A stretch of 64,000 bases of DNA, taken from UBA822 sp965249775. Lineage in GTDB: Bacteria; Gemmatimonadota; Gemmatimonadetes; Longimicrobiales; Gaopeijiaceae. The notes beneath the pieces are model-generated. The model was not told where the DNA came from. It saw nothing but the letters and a program-made list of their open reading frames with translations, and ran no database searches. Position 1 is the first letter of the stretch. Each line of letters begins with the position of its first letter. This document shows positions 54,139-61,569 of the stretch, piece by piece. The translations under genes and the position numbers were made by a program. The stretch lies in the NCBI GenBank assembly GCA_965249775.1, contig OZ252253.1, positions 3,162,001 to 3,226,000 of the forward strand, written 5' to 3'.

Positions 54139-54516
54139 CTAGGTGCCGGACGAGCGCCTGGCGCGACGCCACAGTAGGAATCCGTACGCCCCCAGGTTGA
54201 CGGCGACGACCAAGCCTCCGAGGACCAGCTGGTGGGCCCGGGTGAGGCCGGACGGGTAGATGACCGGCACCAGGTAGTGGTCTATGAAACTGCCCGCGTA
54301 TCCCTCCGCCCCGCCCATCCTGCGAAAGCGATTCTCCAGAGGAGTCAAGGGACAGATCGTACCGGTGACTTCGATCCATGCTCCCCAAAGCGCGCACGGA
54401 ATGTGTGCCCAGACGATCTTCGGCCAGCGGTATACCGTGAGCGCGCCAAGCACCACAAACACAATGAAACCGAAATGAAGAACGACCAGGGCGTCGGCCA
54501 GCAGCAAGTAGATCAC
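54139..54516 (-). CDS. DUF2784 membrane protein
   Basis: A 125-residue protein with three or four membrane helices (LLADALVVLHFGFIVFVVLG; LVLGGLVVAVNLGAYGFLLW). Hallmarks of DUF2784 are the opening LADxVVxLHFxFI, then WAHIPCALWGAWIEVTGTIC, PLTPLENRFR and GYAGSFIDHYLVPVIYP. GTG 54516 is preceded by GGAGGGG four bases away. No close neighbours on the same strand. Function unknown. Confidence 0.92.
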   Translation of the reverse strand: MIYLLLADALVVLHFGFIVFVVLGALTVYRWPKIVWAHIPCALWGAWIEVTGTICPLTPLENRFRRMGGAEGYAGSFIDHYLVPVIYPSGLTRAHQLVLGGLVVAVNLGAYGFLLWRRARRSSGT

Positions 54517-54530
54517 CGGTCCCCTCCAAC

Positions 54531-54550
54531 AGCTAGAAGGCTGTTGAAGA
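54531..54550. repeat. CTTCAACAGCC...CTAG element (copy C)
   Basis: AGCTAGAAGGCTGTTGAAGA; its inverse, TCTTCAACAGCCTTCTAGCT, is close to copy A at 49623-49643. It lies 14 bp upstream of the DUF2784 start, in the gap to the TPR lipoprotein gene. Confidence 0.6.
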
Positions 54551-54658
54551 TAGCCTTCACGACGACAGCCTCGAAAGAATCGTTGCGCGCTCCCTGTCGC
54601 ACTCCAAGACTTGAGAAGAGATTAGATTGAAGGCACGATTCCGCCGGAGAGATCTGCT

Positions 54659-56173
54659 ATGGCCACGACGTCGAGACGCTTGATTCTCGCATTGCCGCTT
54701 CTGCTGACGACGGCGTGCGCGTCTGCGGAAGACCGGTTCAACGAGGGGCTCGACCTCCAATCTCAAGGCCGCTACATGGAGGCCGCGTACCGGTATGCGG
54801 ACGCGGTGGAAAAAGACGCCACGCTCCAGGAGGCGAGAGACCGGCTTCTGATCGTGGGTGATTCGGCGGTCATGCTCGCTCTGGAAGAGGCCGCTTTTCT
54901 CGAGGGCCGGGGTGAGCCCGTCGCGGCCGCTCGTGAGTTCCTCTCCATCGACCGCCTCATGTCACGTATCCGTTCGGTGGGGATGCGGCTCCTGCAGCCC
55001 GACGGCTATCGCGTGGCCCGCCGGACGGCCCTGGAAGCGGCCATCGAGTGGTACATGACCGAGGGCGAAAATGCCTCGCGCGAGGGCCGATGGGAGGACG
55101 CCGTTCGGGCGTTCGCTTCCGTTCGGGGCGATTTCTCCCCGACGCGCGAACAGCGGGAGGCGTCTTTCGACGCCCAAACGCGCGTCATCATCGACTGGGC
55201 CGAAGTCGAGCTGGGAGACCGGAGGCCGAGAGCCGCTTACGGCATCGCCGAGCGGGCTCTCTCCGTGCGCCGTTCGACACCGCGGCCGATCGCCCTGGAA
55301 GTACGTGATCTTCAGGATCGGGCGTTGGCGATGGGGACGGTGGTTTTGGCTGCCCTTCCGGTTTCAGCAAGCGATCGCGTCCGTGGCATCGCCGGAACAG
55401 CACTCGAGATCGAGCTCGACGAGGGTATGGAGTCCGGGTACTGGAGGGACGCACCGCCGTTCGTGGCGATGGCGGACGCCAACATTCTGCGCCGGGAGCT
55501 CCGTGGGCTTCTGCGTGGCATAATGCCCCGATCTCCGGCCCTGGTTGGACGGGCGCTCGACCTCATTGGCGCCGACTACGGCGTTATGGTCGAAGTCGTC
55601 TCGCTCAGAATCGAGGACGAGAACGTCGAGGTCGAGGAGCGCACGGTCGAGATCCGCAGGCAAGATCCGGCTCGGAGCCGGGCGCGTGAGCGGGAGCGGG
55701 GACCGACTCGCGACGCATGTGCCGGACCCGGCCTGGGGCACGACCGCGGCCGCGGAGTCAGGTTGAGTCCGGATGATTGTCGGGGTCGAGGGTGGGGCAG
55801 TGGATCGCCTTCCGACCGGAGCTCGGCGACCACGAGGCAGAGATGGGTCACGTATGAAGTCGGCGATGTGGCGACCTACTGGGTCATCTCCGGGGAGCGC
55901 ATCGTGCGAGCCGAGGCCGACGTCCTCATTGTGAACGTGGATGGCCGGGTGGTCGCGGAATTCACCATCACCGCCGAGGAGGAAGGATCCTTCCGGGAGG
56001 GCGAGTTCGACGGAGACCCCTGGCAGCTCGGGCTGAGCAACCGAAACGCCCGCCTCTTCGACTGGGCGGAGTGGGACGACGAGTGGAGGCGGATCCAACG
56101 TGCCGTAGTCGACCGGCTGGCGGTTGGAATCGCTGTCGAGACCTTCGAGGAGGTTCTTTCGGGGGTTCAGTGA
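54659..56173 (+). CDS. Putative TPR lipoprotein with odd central segment
   Basis: A 504-residue exported protein. The signal (LILALPLLLTTACAS) ends in a near-lipobox (TTAC). The first 150 residues contain TPR-like helices (RFNEGLDLQSQGRYMEAAYR; AVRAFASVRGDFSPTREQRE). GGAGAG lies seven bases before ATG 54659. Residues about 340-395 are Arg/Gly-rich and unlike the rest (DPARSRARERERGPTRDACA, GLGHDRGRGVRL, DDCRGRGWGSGSPS), then normal sequence resumes at WVTYEVGDVATYWVISGERI. Other frames of the same stretch look more protein-like, so compensating indels are possible. A hairpin follows the stop. Function unknown. Confidence 0.75.
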   Translation: MATTSRRLILALPLLLTTACASAEDRFNEGLDLQSQGRYMEAAYRYADAVEKDATLQEARDRLLIVGDSAVMLALEEAAFLEGRGEPVAAAREFLSIDRLMSRIRSVGMRLLQPDGYRVARRTALEAAIEWYMTEGENASREGRWEDAVRAFASVRGDFSPTREQREASFDAQTRVIIDWAEVELGDRRPRAAYGIAERALSVRRSTPRPIALEVRDLQDRALAMGTVVLAALPVSASDRVRGIAGTALEIELDEGMESGYWRDAPPFVAMADANILRRELRGLLRGIMPRSPALVGRALDLIGADYGVMVEVVSLRIEDENVEVEERTVEIRRQDPARSRARERERGPTRDACAGPGLGHDRGRGVRLSPDDCRGRGWGSGSPSDRSSATTRQRWVTYEVGDVATYWVISGERIVRAEADVLIVNVDGRVVAEFTITAEEEGSFREGEFDGDPWQLGLSNRNARLFDWAEWDDEWRRIQRAVVDRLAVGIAVETFEEVLSGVQ

Positions 56174-56206
56174 TACCTCTCGGTTGAGTTAGGCTCCCCG
56201 GCTGAA

Positions 56207-56233
56207 CCTTGCTTGCCGGTCCCACCAGCAAGG
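56207..56233 (+). terminator. Stem-loop after the TPR lipoprotein gene
   Basis: CCTTGCT (56207-56213) pairs perfectly with AGCAAGG (56227-56233) around a 13-base loop, 33 bp downstream of the stop at 56173. Confidence 0.4.
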
Positions 56234-56310
56234 CACATCTTGGCCAGACCATGGCCGGCCCCTCCAGAGCTCAATCCACCTGCTGTGAAGGATCCAAAGG
56301 AGATTCGAGT

Positions 56311-57348
56311 ATGACTCAGTCCGTCACGTCGACAGCCGGTGCACCCGTCAGGTGCGGTGTTCGGGCACTCTTGGGCAGTTGTTTGTTAGTGCTCGTTCTG
56401 CAAGGTGGCGTTCTCGGTCAGGAGTGGGTTCTGCCGGAGCGATCCCAGGCGAATCTGGATGCATTGGCGCGAGTGGAGCTTCGAACCTACGAGATGCCCC
56501 AGGCCAACGGTGCCGAGGTGGAATACGGCGTCTACGTGCCCACCGGATACGACGGTGGAGCTACCCCCTTGGTCATCGCGCTACACGGCCTGGGCAGCGG
56601 CACGATGTACATGATGGAGTACAACAACCTGGTAGAGCTGGCCGAGGAATACGGGTCTCTGGTGGCGACCCCGATGGGGTTCAACGAGAGGGGATGGTAC
56701 GGCGGTCGCGGCGCCGGAAACGAGTTCAATCAGCGCCAAGCGGACCCCGGCCCGGCCAACCTCGGTGAGCTCAGCGAGTTGGACGTGATGAACGTCCTTG
56801 GAATCATGCGGGAAGAGTACAACGTCGATGACAGAAGGATTTATCTCATAGGCCAGTCCATGGGTGGTGGCGGCACTTGGCACCTCGGCATGACGTACCC
56901 GGACGTTTGGGCCGCGCTTGCGCCAATGGCACCTGCGATCTACAGCGACCCGGATGCGTTGAGTGCGGCCCGGCGCATCCCCGTGATGGTCGTGATGGGG
57001 GACGCGGACGAGCTGGTGGATGTGGAAGTGACGCGTCGATGGGTCGCGAAGATGGAGGAGCTCGGGATGAGCTACGAGTACATCGAGGTTGCCGGTGGGA
57101 CTCACTTCAGCGCGGGAAGGCAGAACATCGATAAGGTCTTTGCGTTCCTGGCCGAGCAGCAAAAGGCGGCCCCGCGCGTCAGCGGTGTACGACCTTTCGG
57201 CGGTTCTGGGCGTGGGTATCCCGTTCGTCGTCGCCATCCCATACGGCGCGATGGGGAGCCGGTCTTACAAGGAAGCCGCCAAGGGCGCGTTCACATTCAG
57301 TTTCGTGGGTGCAGCCATCGGCGTCGTGGTGGCGATTCTGCTGGGTGA
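56311..57348 (+). CDS. Exported alpha/beta esterase, C-terminus possibly frameshifted
   Basis: Carboxylesterase/PHB-depolymerase-like hydrolase. ATG 56311 has AAGGAGA upstream and gives a signal peptide (ALLGSCLLVLVLQGGVLGQ). The fold shows YGVYVPTGYDGGATPLVIAL with HGLGS as oxyanion loop, YLIGQSMGGGGTWH with the nucleophile Ser, MGDADELVDV with the acid and GGTHFSAG with the catalytic His. After FAFLAEQQKAAPR the frame runs 55 more codons of Arg/Gly-rich sequence to 57348, overlapping a membrane-protein frame that begins at 57185. Homologues would be expected to end near QQK, so either the stop was lost or an indel at 57170-57190 split a longer protein. Confidence 0.85.
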   Translation: MTQSVTSTAGAPVRCGVRALLGSCLLVLVLQGGVLGQEWVLPERSQANLDALARVELRTYEMPQANGAEVEYGVYVPTGYDGGATPLVIALHGLGSGTMYMMEYNNLVELAEEYGSLVATPMGFNERGWYGGRGAGNEFNQRQADPGPANLGELSELDVMNVLGIMREEYNVDDRRIYLIGQSMGGGGTWHLGMTYPDVWAALAPMAPAIYSDPDALSAARRIPVMVVMGDADELVDVEVTRRWVAKMEELGMSYEYIEVAGGTHFSAGRQNIDKVFAFLAEQQKAAPRVSGVRPFGGSGRGYPVRRRHPIRRDGEPVLQGSRQGRVHIQFRGCSHRRRGGDSAG

Positions 57349-57475
57349 TCAGCCTTGGCTGCTGCTCACGTTTGCGCCCCTATCTTCAGGTGTCACGGGA
57401 GTCTTGGGTGGGTGGATCGGCGTCGCGGCGCGTCCCCGTGGATCCCAGTCTGAAGACCCGGCGAGAGACGCGTAA
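57185..57475 (+). CDS. Small membrane protein, frame overlapping the esterase end
   Basis: About 96 residues from GTG 57185. Hydrophobic segments VLGVGIPFVVAIPYGAMG, FTFSFVGAAIGVVVAILLG and PWLLLTFAPLSSGVTGVLGG suggest three membrane helices, and the codon usage of this frame is GC-rich at third positions as in real genes nearby. No ribosome site is visible before GTG 57185. It overlaps the esterase frame by 164 bp in the +1 phase, so it may be either a coupled small gene or the C-terminal membrane part of a once-longer esterase. No family recognised. Confidence 0.6.
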   Translation: MYDLSAVLGVGIPFVVAIPYGAMGSRSYKEAAKGAFTFSFVGAAIGVVVAILLGDQPWLLLTFAPLSSGVTGVLGGWIGVAARPRGSQSEDPARDA

Positions 57476-57497
57476 CCTCAAGAAACTGGCTGATCAG

Positions 57498-57788
57498 TTA
57501 CGCAGCGGCGGTCGGCCCCGCAGTACCAAACCTCTTCGCCCCGCGCTCCCGCGCCTTGGCCGCCTCGACCTCGCGGTTACGCGGGTTCGCATTGGTGGTG
57601 AGAGAAGTGAGAAGCTCCTGCGCCACTTGCGAGACCTCTTCGACTGCCGTGTCGAAAGCGTGCTGGTTCGCCTGAGAGGGCTTGTTGAACCCGCTGATCT
57701 TTCGGACGAACTGTAACGATGCACCGCGAATCTCCTCCTCGGTCGCGGGAGGCTCGAAGTTGTAGAGGGTCTTGATATTCCGACACAT
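57498..57788 (-). CDS. DUF2277 protein
   Basis: A 96-residue protein matching DUF2277 along its length: MCRNIKTLYNFEPPATEEEI, RGASLQFVRKISGFNKPSQ, AFDTAVEEVSQVAQELLTSL and REVEAAKARERGAKRFG. GGGAG lies six bases before the ATG at 57788. Cytosolic, function unknown; the family is widespread in Actinobacteria and related soil and marine bacteria. It lies just downstream of a methyltransferase relic on the same strand. Confidence 0.95.
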   Translation of the reverse strand: MCRNIKTLYNFEPPATEEEIRGASLQFVRKISGFNKPSQANQHAFDTAVEEVSQVAQELLTSLTTNANPRNREVEAAKARERGAKRFGTAGPTAAA

Positions 57789-57872
57789 TGAGATCTCCCG
57801 AGCGAGTGGTGCGCGTACTGTCTGTGGGCGATCAACATGTCGACCGACCGCGACGCGCGCGACCCCGTGCGC

Positions 57873-58239
57873 CTAGGGAGCTTGCCCACGTAGGTACCGC
57901 GAGTCCGGAGCACCTTCTCCTTCCTCTCCACTGTGAGACCGGCCGCCGCAAACGCGGATTCCGTTTGCTCCTGCGTAAACAACCCGAGCTCGTGAACCTC
58001 GGATCGTCGCTCGATGCCCTCCGCCGTACCGATCAGATACTCGAACTCGAGGCGCGACACGGCATCTTGAATGACGGTTCGTGATATCCGGCATACGGTG
58101 ACCCCATCACGCTCGGCGACGAGAGTCGAGATCCAGCCGTCCGTGAGTTGACCCGGCTCGAACCAAGGACTCCCCAGCGTAGAGGAGATCGTAGAACTCG
58201 GCCGCCTGTGAGTAGTCTCCCAATCGCCACGCTCCGGAT
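57873..58239 (-). pseudogene. SAM-dependent methyltransferase relic with deleted core
   Basis: On the minus strand 58239-58171 encodes AWRLGDYSQAAEFYDLLYAG, the usual N-terminus of a class I methyltransferase. At about 58170 the match jumps to another frame with WFEPGQLTDGWISTLVAERD, CRISRTVIQDAVSRLEFEYL, GIERRSEVHELGLFTQEQTE and GTYVGKLPR, the C-terminal third of the same family. The roughly 110-residue middle, including the SAM-binding glycine motif, is missing and the frame changes at the junction; no stop follows at the expected end. It is therefore a decayed gene. The rest of the 514-bp space between the DUF2277 gene and the next gene holds nothing else. Confidence 0.75.
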
Positions 58240-58302
58240 ACGGCCCAGAATGCTTACTGGGGGTCGTTGTCGTCCCTAATACGTCTGGCCGAGTACAGTA
58301 CG

Positions 58303-58710
58303 TCAGAGCGCAAGCACGCCGAAATAGATGATGAGCACGCCCACGGCCATGCCCATCAGCCCTGCGAAGCGCCACAAGAACAGGCCTCCGCCTGAGTCGG
58401 AGGGCAAGAACGGGTTGGCTATGGCGCGGTAGACGCCCGGGAACAGCACCAGCAGCAGCGCGCTGACCCCGACGATCGCCCAGCCGAATATCGTCAGGAA
58501 GGTTGCCAATCCACTGTCCTCTGAGGTGCCTGCCCAAGCCATCGCCGCCCCGAGGATCACCATGAATGCGCCGAACGTTCGGAGGCGAGCGTTGCTCGCG
58601 ATCGTCTCCTGGAACCAGCGCAGGGTCGGCGCCGGGGCAACGAGCAACAGTCCCCGACCGCCCGCCACGAGGACCCCCAACAAAATCGTGACGATTCCAA
58701 CCGCGCTCAT
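58303..58710 (-). CDS. Four-helix membrane protein, duplicate A
   Basis: A 135-residue protein with four hydrophobic stretches (GIVTILLGVLVAGGRGLLLV; FGAFMVILGAAMAWAG; IFGWAIVGVSALLLVLFPGV; AGLMGMAVGVLIIYFGVLAL). GGGAGG precedes the ATG at 58710. It is about 60% identical by hand alignment to the product of 59402-59809, with the same length and no gaps, sharing LLVAPA, SEDS, LVLFPG, YRAIAN and WRF. No named family recognised. It is the last of a three-gene minus-strand set with DinB and its duplicate. Confidence 0.82.
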   Translation of the reverse strand: MSAVGIVTILLGVLVAGGRGLLLVAPAPTLRWFQETIASNARLRTFGAFMVILGAAMAWAGTSEDSGLATFLTIFGWAIVGVSALLLVLFPGVYRAIANPFLPSDSGGGLFLWRFAGLMGMAVGVLIIYFGVLAL

Positions 58711-58844
58711 ATTCGCGCCTCCCAATGTCTATGCAATTGACCTCCACCGGCTTCGTGGTGCTCAGTCGGCTCGGCACTCGATGTCTGCCTTCCGCTCTGT
58801 TGCGCGATCAACATGTCGACGTCGAGCCAAGCCCGCGACCTCAA

Positions 58845-59372
58845 TCAGTCTCCGCCCGGTAGACGCTTACGCAGCCAACGAATCTGCCCGCGGTGATTGA
58901 TCTCATCCTCGCAAACGTGAAACCACATCCAGTAGTTGTTGACGGTGTGGCCCAGAAGCGGGGCAGTCTCTGCAAGCCAGTCGTCATCACGGGCTCGCAA
59001 CTCGCGTTCCGTGTGGCTCCTAACCTCGGCCAACTGCGCTTCGTAGAAGTCGAGCGGATGTTTACGGATTTCGGTGCGTGCGCTCGGACCAAGGTCAAGT
59101 CCCACCTGCCAGCGAGCACTCTCGTCCGGGGTCCACTCGCGTCCGTCAAAGGTGCCCGCCTGATATATGGCCTCGACGGCGGCCATATGGTAGAGTAGGC
59201 CGCCGATGGAGTTGCTGTCGGAATCTTGTGTGTGGTCGAGGTCTTCCACACTAAGTCCGGCCACGGTCTCGAGCGTGGTCTTGCGGGCGTAACGAAGCAT
59301 GCCGATCAACCCACTGATCTGGGGGCTGACACCGGGCTCGTCACCAATGAGAAAAGGATTTTCGGTGCTCAT
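58845..59372 (-). CDS. DinB-family (YfiT-like) protein
   Basis: A 175-residue four-helix-bundle protein. Candidate metal-binding histidines are His62 (LLYHMAAVEAIY), His152 and His160 (WFHVCEDEINHRGQIRWLRK), the last being the DinB hallmark HRGQ. ATG 59372 is preceded by GGAG five bases away; the longer frame upstream is noncoding shadow of the neighbouring gene. DinB/YfiT-like proteins include bacillithiol or mycothiol transferases and damage-inducible hydrolases; exact activity cannot be assigned. It lies between two duplicated membrane-protein genes. Confidence 0.92.
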   Translation of the reverse strand: MSTENPFLIGDEPGVSPQISGLIGMLRYARKTTLETVAGLSVEDLDHTQDSDSNSIGGLLYHMAAVEAIYQAGTFDGREWTPDESARWQVGLDLGPSARTEIRKHPLDFYEAQLAEVRSHTERELRARDDDWLAETAPLLGHTVNNYWMWFHVCEDEINHRGQIRWLRKRLPGGD

Positions 59373-59401
59373 GGTCGCTCCGCGCTTGGCGTGATTCTCG
59401 A

Positions 59402-59809
59402 TCAGAGCGCCAGCGCGCCGTAATAGATGAGTACCACGCCGGCGACGACGCCTACCAGCCCTCTGAAGCGCCATGCGATCAGACTTCCGGTTGGCTCGGA
59501 GGGCAACATCCCGTTGGCAATGGCTCGGTAGGCGCCCGGAAACAGTACCAGCCCCATCGTGCTTATCCCGACGAACCCCCAGCCGACCACCGTCAGGACG
59601 GTGGCCAGCACACTGTCCTCTGAGGCACCTGCCCAAATCATTGCAGCTCCGAGGGTCAGCACGATCGCACCGAACATTCGGATTCGACCGTTCGTCTCGA
59701 CGATCCCCTTGAACCCGCGCAGGGTCGCCGCCGGGGCCACTAGCAAGACGCCCCGGCTGCACGCGAAGACGACCCCCACCGCAATGCTCACGATTCCGAC
59801 TGTGCTCAT
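59402..59809 (-). CDS. Four-helix membrane protein, duplicate B
   Basis: A 135-residue paralogue of 58303-58710, with helices such as GAIVLTLGAAMIWAG, VVGWGFVGISTMGLVLFPGA and VGVVAGVVLIYYGALAL. The ATG at 59809 has GGAG upstream (GGAGCGGTC). It is first in the set, 29 bp before DinB, and is divergent from the exported His-rich cluster. Function unknown. Confidence 0.85.
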   Translation of the reverse strand: MSTVGIVSIAVGVVFACSRGVLLVAPAATLRGFKGIVETNGRIRMFGAIVLTLGAAMIWAGASEDSVLATVLTVVGWGFVGISTMGLVLFPGAYRAIANGMLPSEPTGSLIAWRFRGLVGVVAGVVLIYYGALAL

Positions 59810-59981
59810 GACCGCTCCACGGTTAACGTGCTGCCGCGGGAACATGCCGATTGGGAGGAAAGCGCGCGACCCTCGTCGGGTGTCCCCTTGCCGCTCAGGG
59901 CAAGACGGCACATGCTAAGCTTACGGGGGGACAGAGGCTCCGCTACTCAAAGTTGCCAACAGCGTTGTTGCGCCGGCCCAG

Positions 59982-60383
59982 ATGATTCTTGTACCTGACA
60001 TCCTACTTCGGCGGGTCACATCAGTCATGCTGACGCTGTACGTGGGAGCATTCCTGGGCCAGGCCCTCTGCGTACTCCCTTCATCGCACGTGGGGCCTGG
60101 GATGGAAGGCCCTTCAGCTGCCGTCCACACGTCGTCTTCTGCGGCAGTACCGTCATCTTCGATGGCTGCGCATAGTGCGTCCGCGCATGGTGCACATTCC
60201 GGGGCGCCTGGAGAAAGTCACTCGGGCATGTGTGCAGTAGTCGCCTGCGGGTCGGCCATCGCGACTTCCCCCGATCATGGCCTCGGCCTGATGAGTCGGG
60301 TCTCGAATGCTTCCGTCGCGTACGTCGGTGGCATCGTGCCGCCTGATGCAGAAATGGTGCTTCCACCTCCTCGTTTGGGCTGA
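59982..60383 (+). CDS. Exported Ser/His-rich small protein
   Basis: A 133-residue product with an N-terminal hydrophobic segment (SVMLTLYVGAFLGQALC) after two arginines, then a Ser/Ala/His-rich stretch (AAHSASAHGAHSGAPGESHS) and GMCAVVACGSA, which is a CxxxxC pair. It ends VPPDAEMVLPPPRLG. ATG 59982 or 60027 could be the start. The layout recalls small exported DUF2946-like proteins of metal-handling loci, but the match is not firm. It is the first of three genes reading rightward, 46 bp before the next. Confidence 0.6.
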   Translation: MILVPDILLRRVTSVMLTLYVGAFLGQALCVLPSSHVGPGMEGPSAAVHTSSSAAVPSSSMAAHSASAHGAHSGAPGESHSGMCAVVACGSAIATSPDHGLGLMSRVSNASVAYVGGIVPPDAEMVLPPPRLG

Positions 60384-60429
60384 ATTCGAAGCGAAATCTC
60401 GAATCAGACCTACGAACGAGGAGGAAAAA

Positions 60430-61569
60430 TTGTGGTACGCCGATCCCCGCGGTGCCAAGAGCGTCATCCGTCGGACACGATCCTCTACGCTTGCATACCG
60501 AAACCATGTCTTGCGTAGGCGAATCATCCGCGCTGCGTTTCTGCTCATCGCCGTTGTGGAGACCTCTTGCACTGGAGTCATGCCCCGAAACAGCCAGTCC
60601 CACCTTCCAGGGAATTACAACTTCGCGTTCTACGACACGCACACGAGAGCGGCGCAATCCTTTTACGCGGCCCATGTGGCCCACTTCGGCATATACGAGG
60701 TCGCACTCACGGACGGTGAAGACGCGACGGACGCCTTCAAAGAGTTGGAGACCCGCATTCGGCGGTTGGTTGTAGAGCCGCCCGAGTTCGAGCCACCTGC
60801 GGAACTCATCGCCCCTGCCTGGACGAGGATGGCTCATCCGACCGGGCGAGCGATGGACTGGACGCACCACCTCCACAGCCAACTCTACGACATACTCACC
60901 GACTCTTCGGTAATCGAGAAACAAGCCGCCGGCGAGCGGGCGACGGCCTATTACCTATCCAACGCATCAGCCGCGTTTTCGACTCGCGGATACGGGCACC
61001 GGTGGATGATGGGCGGCGGCGCCTGGGCCGGCACGTTTGCTCGCAAGTATCCGGACATCAACGGGGTCCTCTGGGCGTACCACTGGCACCACGCGGCCGT
61101 CTATGAAGCGCTCATGGAGCCGACGCCCGAGGCCCAGGCGCGAGAGCTCGACCGAGTCATCGACCTGTTCGTGGACTCGGTGCTCGTTACGCCTCCCGAC
61201 TACATGCCGCTTGTGGGCGAGGTGGCACCTCGCTTTGCTCGGATGTTTCCGGCCGCTGCCCACATCTTTGACAACCTCCACATGATGCATGACGCGACGA
61301 ATGACATCATGGTGGACGAACGTCTCAGCCGGGAGCAGAAGGAGGCGGAGATCCAGCTGATGCTCCGGAATCAGATCTATGCCACTCAGGACTCTATGGT
61401 GGCACCCGGAATACCGACGATGGCAGACCACACGATGGGGCCGGGTGCGATGCGCATCCCCACACCGCTCCCCGACGGATCGTGGCTGCCACAGGGCCAT
61501 CCCGAGTCGGAGATGGTCCCGATGGGCCGGTTCATGACGCCTTTGCTGCCGGAGGAGGATCGAAGATGA
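60430..61569 (+). CDS. Exported His/Met-rich protein, function unknown
   Basis: TTG 60430 is preceded by GAGGAGG with a 5-base gap, the best ribosome site in the area; TTG 60511 would give a more typical signal peptide length. A hydrophobic helix (RAAFLLIAVVETSC) follows an Arg-rich stretch, so the protein is exported or membrane-anchored; the lipobox (ETSC) is poor. The body is unusually rich in His and Met: HTRAAQSFYAAHVAHF, MAHPTGRAMDWTHHLHSQLY, GYGHRWMMGGG, AYHWHHAAVYEAL, AAHIFDNLHMMHDAT and DHTMGPGAMRI. No family recognised. The stop overlaps the outer-membrane barrel gene (ATGA), so the two should act together, perhaps in metal binding or export. Confidence 0.78.
   Translation: MWYADPRGAKSVIRRTRSSTLAYRNHVLRRRIIRAAFLLIAVVETSCTGVMPRNSQSHLPGNYNFAFYDTHTRAAQSFYAAHVAHFGIYEVALTDGEDATDAFKELETRIRRLVVEPPEFEPPAELIAPAWTRMAHPTGRAMDWTHHLHSQLYDILTDSSVIEKQAAGERATAYYLSNASAAFSTRGYGHRWMMGGGAWAGTFARKYPDINGVLWAYHWHHAAVYEALMEPTPEAQARELDRVIDLFVDSVLVTPPDYMPLVGEVAPRFARMFPAAAHIFDNLHMMHDATNDIMVDERLSREQKEAEIQLMLRNQIYATQDSMVAPGIPTMADHTMGPGAMRIPTPLPDGSWLPQGHPESEMVPMGRFMTPLLPEEDRR

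Noticed and set aside
57494..58777. 427-codon minus-strand frame spanning several genes
   Set aside because: It reads the DUF2277 gene and the duplicate-A membrane gene out of frame; only its middle part (methyltransferase C-terminal third) is meaningful and is listed as a pseudogene.
60025..60924. 299-codon minus-strand frame opposite the His/Met-rich genes
   Set aside because: Translation is Arg/Ser-rich without motifs, and the plus-strand genes have ribosome sites, export signals and a coupled overlap.
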